DNA of 45,107 bases from UBA2658 sp964617335 (GTDB taxonomy: Bacteria > Bacillota > Clostridia > Oscillospirales > Oscillospiraceae). The stretch covers positions 1 through 45,107 of the forward strand of contig CAZTXG010000011.1 in the NCBI GenBank assembly GCA_964617335.1, written 5' to 3'. Positions 1 through 9,081 of the stretch are shown here, one piece after another. The position numbers and the translations under genes were made by a program. The notes under the pieces are model-generated. The model had not been told where the DNA came from and made no database searches. It saw only the letters and a list, made by a program, of their open reading frames with translations. How positions within the stretch are numbered: the first letter of the stretch is position 1; every line of letters starts with the position of its first letter.

Positions 1-127
1 AGCTTTGCAGGGGAAATTAATGCCCCATGGATAGACTTTTTGTCAAGGCGATTTACACAAATTTTGCCCCTTTAAAGCTTTAATCCTATCGCCTCAGGAA
101 AAGCTGTTTGCCTTAATCTCGATTTGA

Positions 128-156
128 TTGCGCAGAGACTTTATTTGTGATAGTAT
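128..156 (+). promoter_or_regulatory. Putative sigma-A promoter of the folate operon
   Basis: TTGCGC at 128-133 and TAGTAT at 151-156 are separated by 17 bp, with a TG one base upstream of the -10 (extended -10). It lies about 60 bp before the first gene and is the best match in this intergenic region. A TATAAT at about 191 is an alternative but would leave almost no leader. Confidence 0.5.
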
Positions 157-216
157 TAATTTATATAAAAAACTTTTCCTAAAGCTAATTATAATGCTTT
201 TTTTCAGGAGGTCAAT

Positions 217-834
217 ATGTCATTTGCTGAAAAACCCCTGTGTGAGTTTTCTGAACTTTTAGCCTCATCCGCTCCTGTTCCCGGCGGCGGCGGCGCAAGC
301 GCCCTTGCAGGGGCCTTAGGTGCAGCTTTAGCGTCCATGGTTGCAAATCTCACTGCCGGAAAAAAGAAATACGCCGAGTATGAAGAAGATATTGGGCGCA
401 TTCTGGAAGAATCCAATGCGCTGCGCTTAAAGTTTCTTTCTCAAATTGACGAGGATGCCGCCTGCTTTGCTCCCTTGGCAAAGGCTTATTCCCTGCCCCG
501 AAACGACCCTAAAACTCCGGAGCTTATGGAAAGCGCCCTGCAGCAGGCCTGCACAGCCCCCCTTAATATTATGAAAACCGCAGCCGAAGCCATAAAGCTG
601 CACAAAGAGCTTTCTATTAAAGGTTCCCGCCTTATGATTTCCGACGTTGGTGCAGGTGTTCTGTTTTGCAAATCTGCCCTTATGGGGGCAAGCCTTAATA
701 TATTTATTAATCTTCGCTCTATGAAGGACGGGGAATACGCAGCTGCCCTTAGGGCCGAAACCGAGGCTCTTTTATCCCAATACGGGCAAATGGCCGACGA
801 GGTTTTCAATGAAGTTTTCAGCCAAATAAAATAA
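217..834 (+). CDS. fchA: Cyclodeaminase/cyclohydrolase family protein (FchA-like)
   Basis: This 205-residue protein matches the formiminotetrahydrofolate cyclodeaminase / methenyl-THF cyclohydrolase family. The N-terminal part carries the glycine-rich stretch PVPGGGGASALAGALGAALA (residues about 22-41) typical of the all-helical FTCD_C fold, and the length fits single-domain members. Family enzymes act on formimino- or methenyl-tetrahydrofolate in the cytoplasm. The start is set by CAGGAGGTCAAT directly before the ATG. The next gene, folD, starts 13 bp downstream, so both are probably one transcript handling C1-tetrahydrofolate interconversion. The precise reaction (cyclodeaminase or cyclohydrolase) cannot be told from sequence alone, but pairing with FolD favours a C1-folate role. 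Confidence 0.85.
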   Translation: MSFAEKPLCEFSELLASSAPVPGGGGASALAGALGAALASMVANLTAGKKKYAEYEEDIGRILEESNALRLKFLSQIDEDAACFAPLAKAYSLPRNDPKTPELMESALQQACTAPLNIMKTAAEAIKLHKELSIKGSRLMISDVGAGVLFCKSALMGASLNIFINLRSMKDGEYAAALRAETEALLSQYGQMADEVFNEVFSQIK

Positions 835-847
835 GCAAGGAGTTTTT

Positions 848-1702
848 ATGTCAGAGCTTTTAAAAGGCGCTCCGGTTGCCGAGGCGATAAGCCGGCGCAC
901 ACAAGAACTTTCCGAGCATCTGCGAAGTCTCGGAGTTTCCCCCGCCCTTGCACTTTTGCGCGTAGGTGAAAGGGAAGACGATATCGCCTATGAGAAAAGT
1001 GCTGTGAAGCGCTGTGAAAAATCGGGAGTGGACACAAGGTCTGTTGCCCTTCCGGCAGATGTTTCCCAAGAAGGGCTTATAGCGGCTATTAAGGAGCTTA
1101 ATAGTGATAAAGACATCCATGGCATTTTGCTTTTCATGCCCCTGCCGAAGCACCTTGACGGTGAGGCTGCCCGCCGTGCCCTCTCGCCGGAAAAAGATGT
1201 TGACGGAATAAGCTATGGCTCTCTGGCCGGTGTTTTTACAGGCAGCGGAGAGGGCTTTCCCCCCTGCACCGCCAAGGCCTGTATGGAAATATTGGACTTT
1301 TACGGCATAGACTGCACTAGTAAGAACGCCGTGGTCGTTGGGCGAAGCCTTGTTGTGGGAAGACCCCTGGCAATGATGCTCATGGAAAAAAATGCCACTG
1401 TTACAATCTGCCACACCAAGACCCAAGACCTTCCCTCTGTAACAAAAGGGGCCCAGCTGCTCATTGCCGCTGTGGGCAAGGCAAAGGCCATAGGTGCCGA
1501 GCATCTGTCCCCCGGTCAGGTGCTCATAGACGTGGGCATAAACTTTGTGGACGGGAAAATGTGCGGCGATGTGGACTTTCCCGCTGCCGAGGCTGTTTCC
1601 GGCTTTGTAACCCCCGTTCCCGGGGGGGTAGGCTCTGTTACAACAGCAGTTCTTGCAAGTCATGTTGCTGAAGCAGCAAGGCGCTGCACAAGCTCAATCT
1701 AA
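848..1702 (+). CDS. folD: Bifunctional methylenetetrahydrofolate dehydrogenase/cyclohydrolase FolD
   Basis: FolD interconverts 5,10-methylene-THF, methenyl-THF and 10-formyl-THF using NADP. The 284 residues match the family length. The N-terminal catalytic domain has the YEKSAVKRCEKSGV region (Y and K of the active site) and the LPLPKH-like segment FMPLPKHLD. The Rossmann half has VVVGRSLVVGRPLAMML and ends with the conserved PVPGGVGSVTTAVL. Its ribosome site is AAGGAG before the ATG, and it follows the fchA-like gene closely, forming a two-gene C1-folate operon that ends at a strong hairpin at about 1732-1775. Nothing appears truncated. Confidence 0.97.
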   Translation: MSELLKGAPVAEAISRRTQELSEHLRSLGVSPALALLRVGEREDDIAYEKSAVKRCEKSGVDTRSVALPADVSQEGLIAAIKELNSDKDIHGILLFMPLPKHLDGEAARRALSPEKDVDGISYGSLAGVFTGSGEGFPPCTAKACMEILDFYGIDCTSKNAVVVGRSLVVGRPLAMMLMEKNATVTICHTKTQDLPSVTKGAQLLIAAVGKAKAIGAEHLSPGQVLIDVGINFVDGKMCGDVDFPAAEAVSGFVTPVPGGVGSVTTAVLASHVAEAARRCTSSI

Positions 1703-1731
1703 TTTTCCTTCCTGCCGAATATAGTTTTTAT

Positions 1732-1775
1732 AAAATCCCCATCTGCCTCAACACGCAGCAGACGGGGATTTTTTA
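1732..1775. terminator. Bidirectional intrinsic terminator between folD and the V-ATPase operon
   Basis: AAAATCCCC pairs with GGGGATTTT and, after one mismatch, TCTGC pairs with GCAGA around an 11-nt loop. The plus strand continues with a T run, and the minus strand reads GGGGATTTTATAAAAA. It therefore serves folD on the plus strand and the convergent V-ATPase operon on the minus strand. Confidence 0.85.
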
Positions 1776-1793
1776 TAGCATTTCAGTTTTTTA

Positions 1794-2405
1794 TTATACA
1801 TTTTTTTTAGCCTTAATAACTTTTAGCCTTATAAATTCCTCTCGCTGGTTTTCTTCCAGCTGGTCACTTATGCGGCTTATGTCCCAGTCAAGACCGGGAA
1901 CAACTATATTGCTCAAAGCGTTTGCCCGCTTTTGGGCTTTTTTTATGGAGTAGGCCAGCCTGTATATGCTGTTTTCAAGCTCTGCAAGCTCCAGCACCAG
2001 CTCCTTGACCTTATTAAATTTTTTGTAGGCATTATCCAAGGCCGAGGTGGTGTCGGCAAAGCCATAGGGCAATATATCCGCTGTTTCTAATGAGGCTGTT
2101 ACTATAGGCAGCTCCACACCCATTACGCTGCGGTAACGCAGGCGCACGGACTCATCCACAGAGGTGGAAAGAGCCAAGTCCTCACAGCCCCCCATGGAAA
2201 TATTTGCATATCTAAGAGCCGTGTAGGCCTCGGAAAAGGTCTTGTCTATGCGTTCCTGCAGCTTTGAGGCGCGGTCTAAAAGGCTCATAAGCTCCCGTAT
2301 CAGGATATTGCGCTTTTTGTCCATAAGCTCAAAGCCCTTTTGGGCAAGCTCTTTGGAGTTTTTCGCAGCGATAAGGTTGCCCTTTGTCGGCGGCAGGTTT
2401 GCCAT
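1794..2405 (-). CDS. ntpD: V/A-type ATPase subunit D
   Basis: Subunit D is the central rotor stalk of V/A-type ATPases. The N-terminus has the conserved NLPPTKGNLIAAKNSKELAQ motif followed by LMDKKRNILIREL, and the 203-residue protein is a long helical hairpin. The ATG at 2405 is chosen over a GTG at 2414 because the GTG lies inside the GGGGGTG ribosome site that sits six bases before the ATG. It is the last gene of the operon, directly before the shared terminator, and follows the B subunit gene by about 40 bp. Confidence 0.93.
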   Translation of the reverse strand: MANLPPTKGNLIAAKNSKELAQKGFELMDKKRNILIRELMSLLDRASKLQERIDKTFSEAYTALRYANISMGGCEDLALSTSVDESVRLRYRSVMGVELPIVTASLETADILPYGFADTTSALDNAYKKFNKVKELVLELAELENSIYRLAYSIKKAQKRANALSNIVVPGLDWDISRISDQLEENQREEFIRLKVIKAKKNV

Positions 2406-2447
2406 AGCCTTCACCCCCTTGGTTTTAAAGCTTTAAATCTCAAAATC

Positions 2448-3827
2448 CTATTCGATGCTTTTTTTATAATACTTATCCAAAAGGGAATCCGGCACCCTTC
2501 CTAATTCATCTCTGGGCAGTATGGATAAAAGCTTCCAGCCCAAGTCCAAGGTCTGCTCAAGGCTTCTGTCCTCTCTGCTTCCCTGATTTATAAACTCATG
2601 CTCAAAGCGTCTTCCAAATTCAAAATACAGCTTATCCATTTCTGAAAGCTCATCCTCACCTATAACGGCTGCAAGGCTTCTGGTGTCTGCCACAGCGCTG
2701 TAGGAGGCAAAAAGCTGGTTTGCCAAATCTGAATGGTCTTCTCTGGTAAAGCCCTCGCCTACACCGTCTTTCATAAGCCTTGAAAGAGAGGGCAAAATGG
2801 CAAGGGGAGGATAAATCCCCTGGCGCTCCAAGCTGCGGGACAAAACTATCTGCCCTTCTGTAATGTAACCTGTAAGGTCGGGTATGGGGTGGCTTATATC
2901 ATCGTTGGGCATGGTGAGTATTGGAACCTGAGTTACGCTGCCCTTTTTCCCCCGTAACATGCCCGCTCTCTCGTAAAGGGAGGCAAGGTCAGAGTACATA
3001 TAGCTGGGAAAGCCCTTTCTGGAGGGTATCTCCCCTTTAGATGAGGAAAACTCACGCAGGGCCTCGCAATAGCTTGTCATATCCGTTAAAAGCACCAGCA
3101 CATTATAGCCTAGAGTATAGGCCAGATATTCCGCCGCCGTTAAAGCGCAGCGGGGGGCCAAAATACGCTCTATTATGGGGTCTGAAGCAAGATTTAGGTA
3201 CATTACAACACGCCCTAGGGCACCCGACTCCTGAAAGTCTTTTTTAAAAAACTCCGCCACGTCGTTTTTAACACCCATGGCGCAAAAAACAATGGCAAAT
3301 TCGTCATCGCCGTCCATTGTGTGAGCCTGACGGACAATCTGGGCTGCAAGCTCGTTGTGGCTCATGCCCGCCCCCGAAAAAATCGGCAGCTTCTGCCCTC
3401 TTATAAGGGTTGAAACAGAGTCTATGGCAGATATGCCTGTTAATATGCAGCTTTTGGGATAGCGCCTTGAAACAGGGTTTATGGCGCTGCCGTTTATGTC
3501 CCGCCTGTCGTCGGGAAATATCTCCCTAAGGCCGTCTAAGGGTTTTCCCACACCGTCAAAAAAGCGCCCTAATATTTCCTTTGACAGGGGCATACTTATG
3601 GGTTTTCCCGTAAACCTTGTGTTTACACTTTCCATATCTATGCCGTCCGTGCCCTCAAAAACCTGCAAAACAACCCTGTCTCCGTCGATTGTAATAACAC
3701 GCCCATAGCGGCGTTCGCCGTTATCCAGAGTTATTTCCGCAAGCTCGTCATAACAGGCTTCCGTAACGCCTTTTAAGGCCACAAGAGAGCCTTGCATCTC
3801 TGAAAGTCCGGTATATTCTATTCTCAA
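2448..3827 (-). CDS. ntpB: V/A-type ATPase subunit B (non-catalytic)
   Basis: At 459 residues this is the regulatory nucleotide-binding B subunit that alternates with A in the A3B3 head. It shows EYTGLSEMQGSLVALKGV at the N-terminus, the degenerate P-loop region PIFSGAGMSHNELAAQIVRQ, ALREFSSSKGEIPSRKG, and SLSRLMKDGVGEGFTREDH near the C-terminus. The start codon appears to be TTG at 3827, preceded by AAGGTG at a seven-base spacing, and no upstream ATG fits. It lies 16 bp after the A subunit gene in the same operon. Confidence 0.96.
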   Translation of the reverse strand: MRIEYTGLSEMQGSLVALKGVTEACYDELAEITLDNGERRYGRVITIDGDRVVLQVFEGTDGIDMESVNTRFTGKPISMPLSKEILGRFFDGVGKPLDGLREIFPDDRRDINGSAINPVSRRYPKSCILTGISAIDSVSTLIRGQKLPIFSGAGMSHNELAAQIVRQAHTMDGDDEFAIVFCAMGVKNDVAEFFKKDFQESGALGRVVMYLNLASDPIIERILAPRCALTAAEYLAYTLGYNVLVLLTDMTSYCEALREFSSSKGEIPSRKGFPSYMYSDLASLYERAGMLRGKKGSVTQVPILTMPNDDISHPIPDLTGYITEGQIVLSRSLERQGIYPPLAILPSLSRLMKDGVGEGFTREDHSDLANQLFASYSAVADTRSLAAVIGEDELSEMDKLYFEFGRRFEHEFINQGSREDRSLEQTLDLGWKLLSILPRDELGRVPDSLLDKYYKKSIE

Positions 3828-3843
3828 GGCAGTTCACCTTCTT

Positions 3844-5607
3844 TTACTCATTTCCCTTTAAAACTCCGGCAGCGGAATCATCAATAAGCCTTATAAAATC
3901 TTCTTTGGTTTTACCCTCTCCCAGATCGAATTTCATACGGTACATGGCACTGAAAATCCCTGTGGCAATAAGCTGATTTATGGGTATGCTTTTGTCAGAC
4001 AGCTCCTTTGCCTTTTCGTAAAGGTGCAAAATAACCTCCAGCATGGCCATCTGGTTTTCCGGTGTCATATAGGTGTCCGTTTTGTGGAAGGCATTTTGCT
4101 GGAGATATCCCTGCCTGAAGGCCTTGGCAGTTTCTATAACAAGCTTTTGCTCGTCGGGCAAAACGTCTGCCCCGATAAGCTTTACAATTTCCATAAGGGA
4201 GCTTTCCTGAGCCAGAATGTCTATCATCTGCTGGCGCATTTTAGTAAAGCCTGTGCCGAAGTTTTCCTCATACCAGGGGGCAAGGTCTTTAAAATATTCT
4301 GAATACGAGCTGTTCCAGTTTATAGACGGAAAATGCCTTGCATAGGCCAAGGAGCGGTCTAAGGCCCAGAAAGCTCTTATAAAACGCTTTGTGTTCTGGG
4401 TGACCGGCTCGGAAAAGTCACCTCCCTGAGGGGAAACGGCGCCTATAACGGTGACACTGCCCTCCATACCGGAAAGAAGCTGCATATAGCCGGCTCTTTC
4501 ATAAAAACCCGCTAGGCGGCTTGGCAGATAGGCGGGAAAGCTCTCCTCTGCCGGCATTTCCTCAAGTCTTCCGGAAATTTCCCTCAAGGCCTCTGCCCAG
4601 CGGGAGGTAGAGTCTGCCATTAAGGCCACATGATAGCCCATGTCCCTATAATACTCAGCTATGGTCATTCCCGTATATATAGACGCTTCTCTTGCTGCCA
4701 CAGGCATATTGGAGGCGTTTGCTATAAGTATGGTGCGCTCCATAAGAGGCCGTCCGGTTTTGGGGTCTTTAAGCTCGGAAAATTCGTCTAAGACCTGAGT
4801 CATTTCGTTGCCCCGCTCACCGCAGCCGAGATAAACAATTATATCCGCGTCAGACCACTTTGCAAGCTGGTGCTGCACCATGGTTTTCCCTGCGCCGAAG
4901 GGTCCGGGAATAGCGGCACAGCCTCCCTTTCCCAAAGGAAAAAGTGTATCTATAACTCGCTGACCGGTTATAAGCGGTTTTGTTATTGGAAGTCTTTTTT
5001 CCCCGGGACGAGCCTTTCTTATGGGCCAGTAGTGGGCAAAAGTAAGGCTTGTTTTCACTCCCCTGTCGTCTTCCACCACGGCTGCAATGTCCGTAACCCT
5101 GTGTTCTCCATCAGAAAGCACCTGGGAAACCTTGCCGGAAACCCCAAGGGGTATAAGGCAGCGGTGCTCTATGGAGCCTTGCTCCATACATCGGGCAAAA
5201 ACCTGCCCCTCTTTAACCTCGTCACCGTCTTTAATGTCGATTGTGAAATCCCAGAGCTTTTCTGTGTCTAAGGCCGGCAGGGACACGCCCTTTGTTATAA
5301 AGCTTCCGGAAACTTCTTCAAGCTTTCTAAGAGGGCGGCCAATACCGTCATAGATATTTCCCAGCATTCCCGGCCCCAGCATCAAAGCCATGGGTGAGCC
5401 TGTCTGATAAACCGGCTGGCCTGCGGAAAGCCCGCCGCTGTCCTCATATACCTGAACAATGGTGGTTTCGCCCTTGGCACTTACAACCTCGCCGGGAAGC
5501 TTTTGATTTCCCACATACACAAGGCTCATCATGGGCATATTTCTGCCCCCTCGCACGCTAATAACAGAGCCGTTTACCCCGTAGATATAATAATTGCTTG
5601 TGTCCAT
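3844..5607 (-). CDS. ntpA: V/A-type ATPase subunit A (catalytic)
   Basis: Subunit A carries the catalytic sites. The 587-residue protein contains the A-type P-loop GPFGAGKTMVQHQLAKWSD, the bulge-domain sequence of V-type A subunits before it, the Walker B region and GRLEEMPAEESFPAYLPSRL. The start is placed at the ATG at 5607, giving MDTSNYYIYGVNGSVISV, because A subunits usually begin just before IYGVNG and a GGGGG ribosome site lies seven bases upstream. A longer reading from 5652 would add 15 non-conserved residues. The sequence suits ATP hydrolysis or synthesis; direction cannot be inferred. Confidence 0.97.
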   Translation of the reverse strand: MDTSNYYIYGVNGSVISVRGGRNMPMMSLVYVGNQKLPGEVVSAKGETTIVQVYEDSGGLSAGQPVYQTGSPMALMLGPGMLGNIYDGIGRPLRKLEEVSGSFITKGVSLPALDTEKLWDFTIDIKDGDEVKEGQVFARCMEQGSIEHRCLIPLGVSGKVSQVLSDGEHRVTDIAAVVEDDRGVKTSLTFAHYWPIRKARPGEKRLPITKPLITGQRVIDTLFPLGKGGCAAIPGPFGAGKTMVQHQLAKWSDADIIVYLGCGERGNEMTQVLDEFSELKDPKTGRPLMERTILIANASNMPVAAREASIYTGMTIAEYYRDMGYHVALMADSTSRWAEALREISGRLEEMPAEESFPAYLPSRLAGFYERAGYMQLLSGMEGSVTVIGAVSPQGGDFSEPVTQNTKRFIRAFWALDRSLAYARHFPSINWNSSYSEYFKDLAPWYEENFGTGFTKMRQQMIDILAQESSLMEIVKLIGADVLPDEQKLVIETAKAFRQGYLQQNAFHKTDTYMTPENQMAMLEVILHLYEKAKELSDKSIPINQLIATGIFSAMYRMKFDLGEGKTKEDFIRLIDDSAAGVLKGNE

Positions 5608-5660
5608 ATGCCAACCCCCAAAGGAGAAATCTTTGTTATAGCCCAGCTGCAAAAAGCCTT

Positions 5661-6263
5661 TTATTCTCCCATATTAATGCCCGTAAGCTCCGAAAAATGC
5701 CCAACCAAGTCGTTTATGGCAGTGTCAAAGCTCATGTCCACCCGCCTGCCTTTTGCCTGACTTACAAGGGTCAGCCCGCCTAGGGTAAAGCTTGCCTCTT
5801 TAAAGGCAAGACTAACCCCGAAGGCAGTTTCCATAAGCTCATCTGCAAAATGCAAGTCCTCTGCTCTTAAATAGACCTCGGCAGGATAGCCATAGCCCAA
5901 GGCATCAATGGCAAGGCCCAAAAGCTTTTTCAAATGGGGCAGATATTCCTCCGAAGCCGTGAAGTCTTTTATCTTTTCCCGAACCTTGTCGAAGGCATCA
6001 ATGGCTATATCCTCACGATACTGAAGAAGCTTACGCTTATTTTCCGTCATATGGCTGTTTATCCGGCGGCCTTCTCCGGCTCTTATTTCGGCTATTTTTT
6101 GCTTTTCATATTCCTTTGCCTCTTGGGCGGCAAGCTTTTCGGCCTTGCTTATTATTTCGTCCTGCCTGCCGTGAAGCTCTCTTGTTATGGCGCCGGATTC
6201 CTCTATGGCCTCTGTTATTATAGAGTCCATAAAAGCCTTGAGCTTTTCATTGGTTTCCCGCAT
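5661..6263 (-). CDS. ntpE: V/A-type ATPase subunit E (peripheral stalk)
   Basis: Subunit E forms the peripheral stalk with the G/H subunit. The 200-residue protein has a charged alpha-helical N-terminal half (EKLAAQEAKEYEKQKIAEIR) and a globular C-terminal half ending in GGLTLVSQAKGRRVDMSFDT, which matches the E subunit C-domain. The ATG at 6263 is preferred because GAGGTG lies nine bases before it; a GTG at 6275 falls inside that ribosome site. It is flanked by subunit F upstream and A downstream. Confidence 0.88.
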   Translation of the reverse strand: MRETNEKLKAFMDSIITEAIEESGAITRELHGRQDEIISKAEKLAAQEAKEYEKQKIAEIRAGEGRRINSHMTENKRKLLQYREDIAIDAFDKVREKIKDFTASEEYLPHLKKLLGLAIDALGYGYPAEVYLRAEDLHFADELMETAFGVSLAFKEASFTLGGLTLVSQAKGRRVDMSFDTAINDLVGHFSELTGINMGE

Positions 6264-6296
6264 AGGTAAATTCACCTCTTTAAAGCTGCAGGGCAG

Positions 6297-6605
6297 CTAA
6301 ATCTTTATTCCTATGGCCTCGCGGACAAGCCCCGCTATGGCGTCAGACTCCCTGCCTTTACCGCTTTTATCCGGTATTAAAACAAGCAGGGGAGTTTTTG
6401 CGCTTAGCTTAAGCTCTTTGACAGTTTTCGGAATAAGAGCCGCAATGCCCTCGGAAATAAGCAGCACGGCAAGGCGGGGATCTGCCAAAGCTTCGGAAAC
6501 GGCCCCTTCAAGCTCCTTTTTCCCCTTGACAAGCCTTCCTTCGATTCCTGCAAGACGAAGGCCTGTAAGGCTGTCTTTATCATCGGATAGTGCAAACATT
6601 CGCAT
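6297..6605 (-). CDS. ntpG: V/A-type ATPase subunit F
   Basis: This 102-residue protein fits V-type subunit F (called NtpG in Enterococcus), a small rotor protein bound to D. It starts with MRMFALSDDKDSLTGLRLAGIEG, typical of the family's first strand and loop, and contains LAVLLISEGIAALIP in the Rossmann-like core. GGAGGGG lies before the ATG. Its position between the K and E genes differs from the common E-C-F-A-B-D order. Confidence 0.85.
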   Translation of the reverse strand: MRMFALSDDKDSLTGLRLAGIEGRLVKGKKELEGAVSEALADPRLAVLLISEGIAALIPKTVKELKLSAKTPLLVLIPDKSGKGRESDAIAGLVREAIGIKI

Positions 6606-6621
6606 TGCTTTCCCCTCCGGT

Positions 6622-7053
6622 TTAAAGGCCGGAAATAATCATGAAGGCTATTAGAAGCCCGTAAAGAGCAACTCCCTCAGCCATGCCCACAAAGATAAGA
6701 GCCTTGCCGAAAACCCCGTCGTTTTCCGAGATTGCACCTAAAGCCGCCGAAGCCGAGGATGCAACCGCAATGCCCCCGCCTATGCCGGACAGGCCCACAG
6801 CCAAAGCAGCGCTTAAATAGCCCATGCCTTTTGCAAAGCCGTCAGAGCTTATAATTTCGCCTGCCTCTCCGGCAGCCTCGGCAGATTGGGAAAAGCAAAA
6901 GACAGCGCCGCAGAAAATTAGTCCGAACACAAAGGCAAGGTTTGCTATAAAGGGAGCTTTGCCTTTATTTCCGTTTTTTACCCGCCGGTATATTGCCAGA
7001 AGGGGAACAGCGATGATAAGAAGAAGCACAAAAGCAGCTGTTAGAATTTCCAT
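6622..7053 (-). CDS. ntpK: V/A-type ATPase subunit K (membrane rotor proteolipid)
   Basis: The proteolipid forms the ion-carrying membrane ring. The 143-residue product has four predicted membrane segments. The third is glycine/alanine-rich (LSAALAVGLSGIGGGIAVAS) and the fourth contains the ion-binding glutamate in GMAEGVALYGLLIAF. The start at the ATG at 7053 is supported by GGAGGT seven bases upstream; an upstream in-frame start would add a non-membrane leader. The coupling ion (H+ or Na+) cannot be assigned with confidence from these residues. Confidence 0.93.
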   Translation of the reverse strand: MEILTAAFVLLLIIAVPLLAIYRRVKNGNKGKAPFIANLAFVFGLIFCGAVFCFSQSAEAAGEAGEIISSDGFAKGMGYLSAALAVGLSGIGGGIAVASSASAALGAISENDGVFGKALIFVGMAEGVALYGLLIAFMIISGL

Positions 7054-7108
7054 TGTATTGACCTCCGAGATGTAAATTGTCTTTTTTGGGTCTGTCAAAT
7101 AGCTTGTT

Positions 7109-9028
7109 TTAGGGTGCGGATTTGTAATCTATGCTTATGGGTAAAAACTTTTTCCCTCCGCTTTGGTAAAATCGCCCGAACATTTCATAAAACTCAAGAC
7201 GCATTACCTGAATGCAGACGAGAACCGTTTCAAGTCCTGTTACCAGTATGTTGCCGAAAATCAGCCCAAAAAGGCTATAGCTCCCGTCTGCCCCTTTGGA
7301 AAGAAGGTAAACAACCATCATCATGCCCGCATGGCTTATGGCGAAAGCTCCCACTCGGAGAAAGGACACGGTGTTTGAAATGTAGGAGAGCAGGGTTTCA
7401 AAAATTTCAAAGAAGCCCTCTACAAAAAACATTCCCAAAGACTTGGGCATCCAGTCTTTTTCTCCCCTTAAAAGCTTTGTGATAGGGCCTGCTGCAAATA
7501 TTAGAAAAAGCGGAATGGCTATAACAAAGACTATATAAGGGGTCGTGAATACACTTTTGCCTAAGACCATTTGGCTATAAACTCCATAGGCCAAGCCAAT
7601 GTAAAATACAAAGCCGGCAAGACCGTTGGGGTCAAAAAATATTTTTCTTATGTCTCGCTGACCCAGGCCGGAAATAATATTCATAAGCATACTTATAAGT
7701 ATTAAAACAACACCTATAACCACTGCCGCCATTAGTATTTTCATGGTATTTCCGTCTTCCAAAACCTTAAAGCCCGCCAACAAATGCTCGTTTCCGAAAA
7801 CGCTGCCGTAAACAAAGCCGAAGGCCGTTGAGGATAGACCGCAGACGGCAAGTATTCTTCCAAGCCACAGCTTTTTGGAAAACCATAAGGCAAGGCCGAT
7901 TATAACCAGTGATAAGCCCTGACCCACATCTCCAAACATTATGCCGAAAAGCAGGGTGTAGCTTATGGAAAGAAAAATCCTTGGGTCTAATTCCCCATAG
8001 GCGGGAAGACCGTACATTTCAAGGAAGGGCTGGAATATGTCCCCCAGCCTGCTTTTTTTCAGTTTAACCGGCGGAACGGTTCCCCTCATCTCCGAGGTTT
8101 TGGTGAAAAAGCAGCTAAGCCCCTTAATAGACTCGCATTTTTTCGCAAAGTCCGGAGCTACACTTTGTGGAATCCAGCCTATGAGATAAAACCTTCCCCT
8201 GCGGCGAACAGCATAGCTCAAGGTTTCAAAAGCCTCGTTTTCAAACCTAAGCCAGGAGTAATAGGATAGCAGCTTATCCCGCTCATTTTTCGATAAATCT
8301 GAAAGCTGTGTATCCAAAACCCTTATCTGCCCCTCGGCCTCACGGCTTTCGTCTTTAAGCCTTTGTATAATTTCGCTTGTTGTGTCCCCTATATCGCCGG
8401 AGACATCCATATTTATCTTTTCAAAGCCCATGCGGGCAAAAAAGTCATTTACGCTGCTGTAATTTGAAAGCAGGGAAAAATATGCACCATAGGCCCATTT
8501 TTCGTCAAGAGCCGAAAGCACATAATAAACATCTGTGCTCCCCTCCACAGCATCCATGCAAGGCCCAAGGTTTTCAGCCGGCAGACGTCCGTAATGAAAC
8601 TTTAAATATTTCATGTTCAGCAAGTCGCCAAGCTCTGCCTTATAGCCTGTAAAATGCGAAAGCTGCTCTGTTACTATGGCGTTATTTTTAATTTTCTCTG
8701 CCTTTTTTTCCCGCTCAGCACCTAGGTCTTTTATCTTTGATAACAGACTTTCTGTATATTCAGAAGCATCCCACAGGCTGTATTTAAGCTCGGAAAGCTG
8801 CTGGTAATCAAGGCCTATTTTCAGCTCCTTTGCCGCCCCGATAATCCTTGCATAAACTCCGGCATAGGGGTTTGGTGAAGAAAAATGCTCAAGCTCCCCT
8901 GCTTCCTCCAGAATCTTCATGGCGTTTTCAGGGTGGAATTCCATATCTATCACCATGTTTTTCACAGCCGTTCCAACCATATGCTCAGGCCCTGATATTG
9001 TGACCATAGTCATAGCTTCAACTGACAT
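7109..9028 (-). CDS. ntpI: V/A-type ATPase subunit I (membrane stator a-subunit)
   Basis: Subunit I provides the membrane half-channels. The 639-residue protein has a soluble, coiled-coil-rich N-terminal half (about residues 1-320) and a C-terminal half with seven or eight membrane helices, including SISYTLLFGIMFGDVGQGL and LLSYISNTVSFLRVGAFAIS, which carries the conserved functional arginine. The start is the ATG at 9028 with AAGGAGGTCAAT before it. The longer open frame to 9223 would overlap the upstream C gene and has a basic, non-conserved leader. The next gene downstream is the K proteolipid. Confidence 0.94.
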   Translation of the reverse strand: MSVEAMTMVTISGPEHMVGTAVKNMVIDMEFHPENAMKILEEAGELEHFSSPNPYAGVYARIIGAAKELKIGLDYQQLSELKYSLWDASEYTESLLSKIKDLGAEREKKAEKIKNNAIVTEQLSHFTGYKAELGDLLNMKYLKFHYGRLPAENLGPCMDAVEGSTDVYYVLSALDEKWAYGAYFSLLSNYSSVNDFFARMGFEKINMDVSGDIGDTTSEIIQRLKDESREAEGQIRVLDTQLSDLSKNERDKLLSYYSWLRFENEAFETLSYAVRRRGRFYLIGWIPQSVAPDFAKKCESIKGLSCFFTKTSEMRGTVPPVKLKKSRLGDIFQPFLEMYGLPAYGELDPRIFLSISYTLLFGIMFGDVGQGLSLVIIGLALWFSKKLWLGRILAVCGLSSTAFGFVYGSVFGNEHLLAGFKVLEDGNTMKILMAAVVIGVVLILISMLMNIISGLGQRDIRKIFFDPNGLAGFVFYIGLAYGVYSQMVLGKSVFTTPYIVFVIAIPLFLIFAAGPITKLLRGEKDWMPKSLGMFFVEGFFEIFETLLSYISNTVSFLRVGAFAISHAGMMMVVYLLSKGADGSYSLFGLIFGNILVTGLETVLVCIQVMRLEFYEMFGRFYQSGGKKFLPISIDYKSAP

Positions 9029-9081
9029 ATTGACCTCCTTGACCTTGGCAAAAATCTTGCCGTGAAGTACCCAAGCTTTTT

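Noticed and set aside
860..1663. Long minus-strand open frame opposite folD
   Set aside because: It lies antisense to a full-length, clearly recognisable FolD, has no ribosome site and its translation resembles no family.
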